Below, piece by piece: positions 56,311 through 64,000 of a stretch of 64,000 bases of DNA. The notes beneath the pieces were generated by a model. It searched no databases. It saw only the letters and a list, made by a program, of their open reading frames with translations, and was not told the origin of the DNA. The translations under genes and the position numbers were made by a program. The DNA comes from Leclercia adecarboxylata (lineage in GTDB: Bacteria > Pseudomonadota > Gammaproteobacteria > Enterobacterales > Enterobacteriaceae): assembly GCA_901472455.1 (NCBI GenBank), contig LR590464.1, positions 1,054,001-1,118,000 of the forward strand, given 5' to 3'. The first letter of the stretch is position 1, and each line of letters starts with the position of its first letter.

Positions 56311-57453
56311 ATGACCATAACAAAAAAAGCGCTGGCGGTTGCGATCGGCGCGGCAGTGGCATTGGCGTCTTTTGCATCCCAGGCTGAAATCACCGTACTG
56401 AAACAAGATCCACAGGCAGGTAACCCGCTGAGCCGCCTGAACTTCACCGTGGGCGGCAGTATTCGTCCGCAGTTCCAGAACATGACCGGCGACGACGGCA
56501 AGAACAGCTACAAGCGTAACGGCTTTGATGGCGGCACCCGTTCCGTTTCGCGGCAGATTATTACCTGTTTGATGACATCAGCTGGATCAGCTACTACGAG
56601 CTGGGCGTGAACATCCCGGCCCAGTTCGACTGGGATAATCACCATGCTGAGGGCGCGCACGATACCTCCCGTCGTATGCTCTACACCGGCCTGAAAAGCG
56701 ACACCTGGGGCACCCTGACCTTCGGTCAGCAGAACAGTGTTTACTATGATGTGGTTGGCGCGAAAACCGATATCTGGGATTACGACATGATCGGCCAGGC
56801 ACCGGGTAACGGCATCAACGGTGACTATGACGGCTCTTACCGTTCACGCCAGATGCTGAAGTACAAGAAAACCCTCGGCGACGCCGACATCTACGCCTCT
56901 TACCTGTTCGAAGACAGCGAATACCTGCCAGGCAATGGCCTGCGTTACAAGCGTAAAGGCGGCGGCTCGCTGGGTCTGGATTATCGTCTGACCACCGACC
57001 TGACCTGGGCGCCGCGTGGAACTACACCCGCGCAGACATGCGTAACCCGGATAACGGCGACAGCAAATCCTGGGATCAGAATATCCTCGGCACCGCGCTG
57101 AGCTGGACCCCGGACAACTGGACCTTCTCAGCGGGCGGCGGCTGGTATCAGAACTTTATGACCAGCAAAAAAGTGTCGGTAAACGACTACTTCGCGGGTG
57201 ATGCGTGGGTATTGAGTACTTCGCGGGTTATAAATTCCCGATTGGTCAGTATGCGGTGAAATCCATCCAGCCTTACTTCATGGGTGACCGTATTGAGACC
57301 ATGAATGGTCGCAACTATCAGCGCATCGATAACGGCGTGGGTATTAGCTTCCAGCTGGATTACGGTTTCCGTGTTGATTACGAACACGTATTCACCTCCA
57401 GCACCGACGATCTGGGTGACATGAACCTGGTGCGTCTGCGTTACGATTTCTGA
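56311..57453 (+). CDS. General-porin-like outer-membrane protein (frameshifted)
   Basis: About 380 residues. Signal peptide AVAIGAAVALASFASQA-E, followed by amphipathic beta strands with aromatic girdles (RMLYTGLKSDTWGTLTFGQQ, SLGLDYRLTTDLTWG, ISFQLDYGFRVDYEHVF) and the C-terminal phenylalanine (VRLRYDF) required for barrel assembly. Frame errors near 56550, 57005-57015 and 57210. SD AAGGA before the ATG. Similar to Gram-negative porins, with no E. coli K-12 counterpart at this site; substrate unknown. It may be a sugar- or oligosaccharide-type porin rather than OmpF/C. Confidence 0.8.
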
Positions 57454-57536
57454 CCCTCACCCTCTCTCTGAAAGGGAGAGGGAAGCGTCGGGCAGAACCT
57501 GTAGGCCGGATAAGCATGAGCGCATCCGGCTTTTTC
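57454..57536. repeat. CCCTCTCCC palindrome (copy 5) plus REP-like unit
   Basis: CCCTCACCCTCTCTCTGAAA then GGGAGAGGGA, followed by a REP-type hairpin (GCCGGATAAGC ... GCGCATCCGGC) with a T run. It ends where the convergent selU stops. Confidence 0.65.
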
Positions 57537-58608
57537 TTAGCGATTCAACCACTCCGCAACCTCTGCATAGGTTCCGCGAAAAACAATCTTCTCCGCTTTT
57601 TTCTCAAGCTGATAGCGATACATCGGATCGTAATAATCATTGAGCAGCGGTGCCAGCCAGGTGAAATGCGCCTCGGTATTGCCGGTGCGCTGCTGTTCAT
57701 CCAGGGCGGTATCCAGCAGGGCGGTAAATTCAGCATAGCGCTGTAATCCCAGCCGACGGCGGATGGCAAACAGGCCGTGGTGCAGATACTCGCTGTACTC
57801 TTGCCAGCCTGCCTCTTCGCCCCGCGCGGTGCGAAAGGCCTGCCACATTAGCGCGAAATACTCCTCGCGCAGGCGCTCAAGGCGCACCTCGAACGGATCC
57901 TCGACCACCGCAATCGGCGATTGCACCATGCGGTCACGCAGGCATTCCGGCAGGTGGTTGGAGCCAATCATCCGCCCCTCGTCTTCCAGTACCCAGCGCG
58001 CGGCGTCTCTCTTCAGCAGTTCCACCGCGAGATGATTTTCAAAGCTTGCCTGCGAAAGCTGCGGCGTCAGCGTGCGGCCAAAAGACGAGCCGCGATGGTG
58101 CGCCAGACCTTCAAGATCGATGCCGTCAGGCCGGGCCTTCACCAGCAGCGTTTTGCCGCTGCCCGTACAGCCGCCAATCAGCACCATCGGCTTTTGCACC
58201 TGCTCAACGGTAGCCTGCATCGCTGCCTGACGCAGAGCTTTATAGCCGCCACGAATCAGCGGGTAATCGACCCCCGCCGCCTGCAGCCACGACTGCACAA
58301 TGTGCGAGCGCTGCCCGCCCCGGGCGCAGCAGAGATAGCCCTGAGGTTGCGCCAGGCAGGCGGTGCGCCAGGCTTCGAGCCGCTGCTCGCGCGTCTCGCC
58401 GCTCACCAGACGATGGCCGAGCGCCAGCGCTGCCTCCGGCCCCTGGCGTTTATAGCAAGTGCCCACGGCGGCGCGTTCGTCGTTATTCATTAATGGCAGG
58501 TTGATTGCCGCAGGCATGGCACCCTGGGTAAATTCCACGGGCGCACGCACGTCGATTAACGGCGGTGTCGGCGGCAAGTATGGCGCGGTAGTCCGTCCCA
58601 TCGTTCAT
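57537..58608 (-). CDS. selU: tRNA 2-selenouridine/geranyl-2-thiouridine synthase
   Basis: Converts 2-thiouridine at tRNA wobble position 34 to geranylated and selenated forms. About 356 residues: a rhodanese domain ([20 protein letters not shown]; active-site cysteine in [11 protein letters not shown]) joined to a P-loop domain ([13 protein letters not shown]). The true start is probably ATG at 58608 ([15 protein letters not shown]), joined to PLIDVRAP by removing one extra C near 58563; otherwise an in-frame ATG at 58601 gives a slightly different N-terminus. Confidence 0.92.
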
Positions 58609-58683
58609 AAGGATCCCTCAAAAACAGCGATGGGCAGGATTTTACGCCGGGGAAGGGGAATAGCAACTCCCCGGCGGTGGGGC

Positions 58684-59751
58684 TTAGCGGAGTGTTGCCT
58701 GCGCCCAGGCGATGCCGCTTGCGTACTCCGGCGGCAGCAGAGGCACAATGGCTTCCAGCGTCGCGCTCAGGCGGGGGATATCGCAGTCGTTCAGGTTGAG
58801 ATGGCCAACCTTACGACCCGGACGAACCTCTTTGTCGTACCAGTGCAGATGCACCAGCGGGAGTTTTAGCCAGTCATAATTCAGATCTGTGCCGATCAGG
58901 TTGATCATCACCGACGGGCTATTGACCACCGGCGGCGGCAGCGGCAGGCCGGTGATGGCGCGCAGGTGCAGTTCAAACTGGCTGATGGAAGCGCCGTTTT
59001 GCGTCCAGTGGCCGCTGTTGTGCACGCGCGGTGCCAGCTCGTTGATCAGAAGACCTTCAGGAGTGACGAAGCACTCCATCGCCATCACCCCAACGTAGCC
59101 CAGCTCCTGCATAATGGCCGAGAGCATGCTTTCGGCCTGCGCCTGCTGGGCCGCATTGGCCTGCGGGAAGACCACGCTGGTGCGCAGAATGCCGTCCTGA
59201 TGCAGGTTGTGGGTCAGGGGATAAAAGACGGTGCTGCCGTCGTGGGCGCGGGCACCCACCAGCGACACTTCACCGCTAAAGTTAATACCCTGCTCAACGA
59301 TGCACTCACCATAGCACTCATCCGGCAGTTGGTCGGTTTCACCGGCGCGCAGACGCCACTGGCCGCGTCCGTCGTAGCCGCCAACGCGGCGCTTGACGAT
59401 CGCCAGTTCACCCAGCGTGGCAAAGACGTCAGGCCACTGGCCTTTCTCCGTCAGCAGCTGCCACGGAGCGGTGGCGAGGTGCAGATTATCGAACAGCTGT
59501 TTTTGCGTCAGACGGTCGGCAATGATCGGGAAGACGTCGCGGTTAACGAAGGCATTATGGCGCGCCAGCTCCCGGGTTAACGGGGTCTCTGGCCAGCGCT
59601 CAATCTCTGCGGTGATCACGCTTTGCTGGAACGGTACGGCTTCGGGTTCATCATCCAGCCCGACCGGCCAGACGGCGATACCCAGTGGTTCACCGGCCTG
59701 ACGCAGCATCCGGCCTAACTGACCGTTACCGAGGACGCAAACCTGCTTCAT
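58684..59751 (-). CDS. purK: N5-carboxyaminoimidazole ribonucleotide synthase
   Basis: ATP-grasp enzyme of purine synthesis: AIR + HCO3- + ATP to N5-CAIR. 355 residues, intact, E. coli length. [20 protein letters not shown] at the N-terminus, then [20 protein letters not shown] and [13 protein letters not shown]. The ATG overlaps the purE stop (ATGA), the classic purEK coupling. Confidence 0.97.
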   Translation of the reverse strand: MKQVCVLGNGQLGRMLRQAGEPLGIAVWPVGLDDEPEAVPFQQSVITAEIERWPETPLTRELARHNAFVNRDVFPIIADRLTQKQLFDNLHLATAPWQLLTEKGQWPDVFATLGELAIVKRRVGGYDGRGQWRLRAGETDQLPDECYGECIVEQGINFSGEVSLVGARAHDGSTVFYPLTHNLHQDGILRTSVVFPQANAAQQAQAESMLSAIMQELGYVGVMAMECFVTPEGLLINELAPRVHNSGHWTQNGASISQFELHLRAITGLPLPPPVVNSPSVMINLIGTDLNYDWLKLPLVHLHWYDKEVRPGRKVGHLNLNDCDIPRLSATLEAIVPLLPPEYASGIAWAQATLR

Positions 59752-60256
59752 GCCGCACCTCGCGGATCCGGGTTCTCCAGCACCTCGTCGGTCTGGGCGG
59801 TACGCCATGCGACCAGACGCTGATGCAGTTCTTTATCGTGCGTCGCCAGGATCTGTGCCGCCAGCAGGGCGGCGTTAGCGGCACCCGCTTTGCCAATCGC
59901 CAAAGTGCCCACCGGGATGCCGCGCGGCATCTGCACGATGGAGTAGAGGCTATCGACACCGCTCAGGGCAGCGCTTTGTACCGGGACGCCGAGCACCGGC
60001 ACCAGGGTTTTGGCGGCAATCATGCCGGGCAGATGCGCGGCCCGCCGGCACCGGCAATAATCACCTGATAGCCGTTCTCTTCCGCACCTTCGGCGAAGCT
60101 GAACAGTTTATCGGGGGTGCGATGTGCGGAAACCACTTCAACGTGGTGAGGAACATTCAGGATGTCAAAGATTTCGGCGGCGAACTGCATGGTAGCCCAG
60201 TCGCTTTTGGACCCCATCACGATGGCGACACGCGCCGGATTATTGCTGGAAGACAT
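59748..60256 (-). CDS. purE: N5-carboxyaminoimidazole ribonucleotide mutase
   Basis: Converts N5-CAIR to CAIR, the step after PurK. 169 residues when one missing base near 60038 is restored (GGAGG...CCGGCGGGCC). Typical motifs are [32 protein letters not shown] and [14 protein letters not shown] PurR box lies upstream at 60328-60343. Confidence 0.95.
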
Positions 60257-60327
60257 GCGTCTTAAAACTCCTGTGGTGCACAACTCTCGGCTTTTGAGGT
60301 GACAGAGAATAGCACGATACACAGGCA

Positions 60328-60343
60328 AGGAAAACGGTTGCGC
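60328..60343 (-). promoter_or_regulatory. PurR operator of purEK
   Basis: On the - strand GCGCAACCGTTTTCCT matches the PurR consensus ACGCAAACGTTTTCGT at 13 of 16 positions, 72 bp ahead of the purE start. Confidence 0.85.
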
Positions 60344-60381
60344 GGCTAAAACTTCAGCCAAAGTCGGTCTGTTGCTGCAAT

Positions 60382-60408
60382 AAAAAAGACCGCCTTTCGG
60401 CGGTCTTT
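60382..60408 (-). terminator. Terminator of the small secreted-protein gene(s)
   Basis: AAAGACCGCC / GGCGGTCTTT with loop TTTC. The A run on the left becomes a U run on the - strand. Confidence 0.85.
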
Positions 60409-60429
60409 CACAGGATACCTGACCCCTTT

Positions 60430-60618
60430 TTACAGGAGATTGCCTGCGGTCAGGTTCTCTTTGTCGAAGGCATGGTTCACATCAATATGATTGTGATGGA
60501 TCGCCGTGTCGATATTCGAACCCGCCTCCGGTGTGGAGACAGGATGCGCTGCAGCCATTGCGCCAGATGACAGGGTTGCGGCCAGCAGCAGGGCGCTGAC
60601 GATGCTGATATTTTTCAT
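60430..60618 (-). CDS. Unrecognised 62-residue secreted protein
   Basis: Start placed at MKNISIVSALLLAA because AAGGA lies eight bases upstream; an ATG six codons earlier would only add MKKEKR. A signal peptide ends LSSGAMA-A. The mature part is ~40 residues, with a histidine-rich middle (TAIHHNHIDVNHAFDKEN) that could bind metal. Family not recognised. It has its own terminator and follows the DUF1471 gene on the same strand. Confidence 0.6.
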   Translation of the reverse strand: MKNISIVSALLLAATLSSGAMAAAHPVSTPEAGSNIDTAIHHNHIDVNHAFDKENLTAGNLL

Positions 60619-60688
60619 TCTCTTTTCCTTCTTCATCGTATTGTCGCTGTCGCGGGTGTGTTATCTGGCGGCACGGCAATCAGTTAAA

Positions 60689-60898
60689 TTATTTGGTCAG
60701 TTCAGCGGTCATGTGCACGCGGTTGTCGAACTGGGCGCTGGTGATTTTGTAAGCGGCGCCTTCTTTAGCAGCTTGCGCGGCGATATTGGCTTCGGCACGG
60801 TCAAGGGTGGAGGCGGTGGTGCTGATGCTCTGCGCAAAAGAACCGAAAGAGATCAGAGACAGAGCGGCAACTGCAACGAAAGTTTTGATGGATTTCAT
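60689..60898 (-). CDS. DUF1471 (YhcN/BhsA-type) small periplasmic protein
   Basis: A 69-residue protein: signal peptide (TFVAVAALSLISFGSFA-Q), then the DUF1471 pattern STTASTLDRAEANIAAQAAK, GAAYKITSAQFDN and a terminal strand HMTAELTK. Members of the family (BhsA, McbA, YhcN and others) respond to stress and affect biofilm and outer-membrane permeability. I cannot tell which member this is. Start ATG at 60898 gives the right signal peptide. Confidence 0.8.
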   Translation of the reverse strand: MKSIKTFVAVAALSLISFGSFAQSISTTASTLDRAEANIAAQAAKEGAAYKITSAQFDNRVHMTAELTK

Positions 60899-61042
60899 GG
60901 TCGTATTCCTTAAGCGTTTTTGTTTGGGATAGGGCGTTGTTGCCCTGATGTGAGTAATCATAGGCCGACCAGAGTGTGATTAAAATCAAAACAATTTGCG
61001 GTTACAATTCAAAAAAATTGAATGAATTTCAGGCCGGGAATT

Positions 61043-61764
61043 TTAGAACGGGAAAGCGATCAGCTCTACGCCATCCGGCGTGACCTTGATCATCGAACCT
61101 TCGGTATGCCAGGCCCTAACACCACGCGATGGGCGGGTTTACCGTTGACGGTCAGGTCGTGCATATATGGGCGATGGGTATGGCCGTGGATCAGCCACTG
61201 AACCTGGTGTTTTGCCATCACGCTGACGACGGCCTGCGGATTCACATCCATGATGGTCATGGATTTGCTGCTGTTGGCGGCTTTGCTTCCGGCGCGCATC
61301 TTCGCGGCGATGCGGCTGCGAATAAACAGCGGCAGGGCGAGAAACAGGGTCTGGATCCAGGGGGTATGCACTTTGGCGCGAAACGCCAGATAACCGGTAT
61401 CGTCGGTGCAGAGCGTGTCGCCATGCATGATCAGAATGTTGCGGCCATACAGGTCGAGAACGGTCTCTTCTGCCAGCAGGGTCATGCCGCAATCGCGGGC
61501 GTAGCGCTTGCCGAGCAGAAAGTCGCGGTTGCCATGGACAAAAAAGCAAGGAACGCCAGAATCCACCAGCGCCTTGATGGCAATGGCTATCTCACGATGC
61601 AGCGGGTTCGGGTCGTCATCGCCAATCCAGGCTTCGAACAGATCCCCGAGGATATAAAGCGCATCGGCGTGGCGGGCTTCACCCTGTAAAAAACGCAGAA
61701 AACCGGCGGTGATCGCCGGTTCTTCTGTTTGCAGATGCAGATCTGCAATAAAGAGTGTCGCCAC
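61043..61764 (-). CDS. lpxH: UDP-2,3-diacylglucosamine hydrolase LpxH
   Basis: Essential Mn2+-dependent step of lipid A synthesis that forms lipid X. 240 residues, starting with GTG as in E. coli ([15 protein letters not shown]). Metallophosphoesterase motifs [24 protein letters not shown] and HGHTHRP are complete. One G is missing near 61113 (GGGCCTGG should be GGGGCCTGG), so the last ~30 residues (ending VELIAFPF) are out of frame. In an essential gene this argues for sequencing error. It follows ppiB by 3 bp. Confidence 0.94.
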
Positions 61765-61767
61765 GAA

Positions 61768-62262
61768 TTATTCGCTGACGGTCACGCTTGTGATCACGAC
61801 GTCTTCTTTTGGAACGTCCTGGTGCATACCGCTGCGGCCAGTAGAAACGCCTTTGATCTTATCAACCACGTCCATGCCTTCAGCGACTTCTGCGAACACG
61901 CAGTAGCCCCAACCCTGCAGGCTTTCGCCGGAGAAGTTCAGGAAGTCGTTGTCCGCTACGTTGATGAAGAACTGTGCGGTTGCAGAGTGCGGAGCCTGAG
62001 TACGGGCCATTGCCAGCGTACCACGCGTGTTTTTCAGACCGTTGTTAGCTTCGTTTTTGATGGCTGCTTTGGTCTCTTTCTGGTTCATACCAGGTTCAAA
62101 ACCGCCGCCCTGAATCATGAAGCCATTAATGACACGGTGGAAGATGGTGTTGTCGTAGAAACCTTCGCGGCAGTAGTCCAGGAAGTTTTTAACTGTTTCA
62201 GGCGCTTTGTCATCAAAGGTTTTGATTACGATATCGCCATGATTAGTGTGGAAAGTAACCAT
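61768..62262 (-). CDS. ppiB: Cytosolic peptidyl-prolyl isomerase B (cyclophilin)
   Basis: Cyclophilin of 164 residues, intact. [35 protein letters not shown] and [18 protein letters not shown] are the family's active-site and core motifs. There is no signal peptide, so cytosolic. Co-directional with lpxH and divergent from cysS. Confidence 0.97.
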   Translation of the reverse strand: MVTFHTNHGDIVIKTFDDKAPETVKNFLDYCREGFYDNTIFHRVINGFMIQGGGFEPGMNQKETKAAIKNEANNGLKNTRGTLAMARTQAPHSATAQFFINVADNDFLNFSGESLQGWGYCVFAEVAEGMDVVDKIKGVSTGRSGMHQDVPKEDVVITSVTVSE

Positions 62263-62467
62263 TTTTGCATCCTGTTCCGTTATAGTGGTGCTTCGACCCC
62301 TCGGGGGGCCACAATAAGCGCTTGTTATAGCATAACCTCACGGCGCGATCACCTTGCATTGTTGGCGGCTTCGGGTTTGAATTACGGTTACACGCCGCAT
62401 CCCTTTAAATGATTTTGCGTGTAGAATACGCCGTTTTCGTCCACACACGTCTCACATGGAATCTTCG

Positions 62468-63857
62468 ATGTTAAAAATCTTCAACACACTGACGCGCCAA
62501 AAAGAGGAATTCAAACCTATTCATGCCGGGGAAGTCGGCATGTACGTGTGTGGTATTACCGTTTACGATCTCTGTCATATTGGTCATGGCCGGACCTTTG
62601 TCGCCTTCGACGTGGTGTCACGCTATCTGCGTTTCCTCGGGTACAACCTTAAGTATGTACGCAATATCACCGATATCGACGACAAAATTATCAAGCGCGC
62701 TAATGAAAACGGCGAGAATTTCGTCGCATTAGTCGATCGTATGATCGCCGAAATGCATAAAGATTTCGATGCGCTGAATATCCTGCGCCCGGACCTGGAG
62801 CCGCGTGCGACGCACCATATTCCTGAGATCATTGAGATCACCGAACAGCTGATCGCCAAAGGTCACGCCTATGTGGCAGATAACGGCGACGTGATGTTCG
62901 ATGTACCGACCGATCCGCATTACGGTCAGCTCTCCCGTCAGGACCTGGATCAGCTGCAAGCCGGTGCTCGCGTGGATGTGGTTGACGTGAAGCGTAACCC
63001 AATGGACTTTGTACTGTGGAAGATGTCCAAAGAGGGTGAGCCAAGCTGGCCGTCGCCGTGGGGCGCGGGCCGTCCGGGCTGGCACATCGAATGTTCGGCC
63101 ATGAACTGCAAACAGCTGGGTAATCATTTCGATATTCACGGCGGCGGTTCAGACCTGATGTTCCCACACCATGAAAACGAAATTGCCCAGTCCACCTGCG
63201 CGCACGACGGCGAGTATGTGAACTACTGGATGCACTCCGGGATGGTGATGATTGACCGCGAGAAGATGTCCAAATCGCTGGGCAATTTCTTCACCGTGCG
63301 CGACGTGCTGAAGTATTACGATGCCGAAACCATCCGCTACTTCCCTGATGTCCCGGCCACTATCGTAGCCAGCTGAACTACAGCGAAGAGAATCTGAAGC
63401 AGGCACGTTCCGCCCTGGAGCGTCTGTACACTGCGCTGCGCGGGACCGATACCTCCGTACCTGCAGCCGGTGGCGAGGCGTTCGAAGCCCGTTTTGTCGA
63501 GGCGATGAACGACGACTTCAACACCCCGGAAGCATACTCTGCGCTGTTTGATATGGCCCGTGAAGTCAACCGCCTGAAAGGGGAAGATGCGCATGCCGCT
63601 AACGCCCTGGCCTCCCATATAGCGTAAGCTGGCTGGCGTGCTGGGTCTGCTGGAGCAGGCACCGGAAGTGTTCCTGCAGAGCGGTGCCCAGGCCGATGAC
63701 GGCGAAGTCGCGGAGATCGAAGCGCTGATTAAAGCCCGACTGGAAGCACGTCAGGGCGAAAGACTGGGCCGCAGCCGACGCCGCGCGTAACCGTCTTACC
63801 GAGATGGGTATCATTCTGGAAGATGGCCCGCAAGGGACCACCTGGCGCCGTAAGTAA
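62468..63857 (+). CDS. cysS: Cysteinyl-tRNA synthetase (3' part frameshifted)
   Basis: Essential class I aminoacyl-tRNA synthetase, 461 residues after correction. HIGH motif in [14 protein letters not shown] in [10 protein letters not shown], zinc ligands in [16 protein letters not shown] and PHHENE. Indels near 63345-63357 (two), 63618, 63745 and 63770 disrupt the anticodon-binding half, but it reads to the normal end [12 protein letters not shown]. Start [15 protein letters not shown] is four codons inside an upstream ATG. Because the enzyme is indispensable, the shifts cannot be real. Confidence 0.95.
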
Positions 63858-63866
63858 GTCTGTAAA

Positions 63867-63945
63867 CGCCCGGCGGCGCTTCGCTTGCCGGGCCGACAAA
63901 TGCAAGAAGACAGGCCGGGTAAGGCGTAGCCGCCACCCGGTTTTT
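63867..63945. repeat. REP/BIME-type inverted pair after cysS
   Basis: GCCCGGCGGCGCTTCGCTTG then CCGGGC, followed by GGCCGGGTAAGGCGTAGCCG and CCACCCGG with a T run. Same family as 41663-41747. Likely terminates both cysS and the convergent ybcI. Confidence 0.7.
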
Positions 63946-64000
63946 TTAACGCCGCTTCCACCCACAACATTCCCATCACTATCGCCCCCGTAACCACACC
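63946..64000 (-). CDS. ybcI: C-terminal end of YbcI, cut by the window edge
   Basis: On the - strand, removing one extra G (TGTGGGTGGAAG) gives VTGAIVMGMLWWKRR and a stop, resembling the C-terminus of the DUF457 inner-membrane protein YbcI (E. coli ends LMGMLWWRRR). Its place downstream of and convergent with cysS is that of K-12 ybcI. Only ~17 codons are present. Confidence 0.5.

Overview
The window is chromosomal DNA from a member of the Enterobacteriaceae, most likely Enterobacter or a close relative. Gene order follows the Escherichia coli K-12 backbone from mdlB to ybcI almost gene for gene: mdlB-glnK-amtB-tesB-ybaY-ybaZ-ffs ... ybaA-pdeB-ylaC-hha-tomB-acrBA-acrR-mscK-rsmS-priC-ybaN-apt-dnaX-ybaB-recR-htpG-adk-hemH-gsk-ybaL-fsr-ushA-ybaK-chiX-ybaP-copA-cueR ... 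ybbJ-qmcA-cnoX-ybbO-tesA-ybbA-ybbP ... selU-purK-purE-lpxH-ppiB-cysS-ybcI. Genes present in K-12 but missing here are maa, aes, fetAB and the rhsD block. No IS element, prophage, CRISPR array, tRNA or rRNA was seen.

Accessory content sits at a few joints. Between ffs and ybaA lie a two-gene cassette resembling a toxin-antitoxin pair, a divergent MocR regulator/YczE membrane protein pair, and a lacI-lacZ unit with two operators but no lacY. Between pdeB and ylaC is an orphan zinc-independent-type ribosomal protein L36 gene behind a clear Zur box. Downstream of qmcA-ybbJ are two extra envelope genes, a ~714-codon periplasmic repeat-type protein and a DUF3142 protein, running up to cueR. A porin gene lies between ybbP and selU, and two tiny secreted-protein genes lie between purE and lpxH.

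Regulation readable from the sequence includes a sigma-54 promoter with an NtrC site at glnK, a sigma-32 promoter at htpG, the AcrR operator and a MarA/SoxS/Rob box at acrAB-acrR, a CueR promoter at copA, a PurR box at purEK, lac operators, a Zur box at rpmJ2, the ChiX small RNA, and the programmed -1 frameshift signal in dnaX.

The main caution is sequence quality. Roughly half of the genes carry single-base insertions or deletions, mostly in short homopolymers. These include the essential cysS and lpxH, so nearly all are probably sequencing or assembly errors rather than real pseudogenes. CDS coordinates below run from the true start to the true stop across these shifts, and each entry says where the frame breaks. 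The stretches 13.4-26.5 kb and 27.6-31.2 kb are almost free of such errors.
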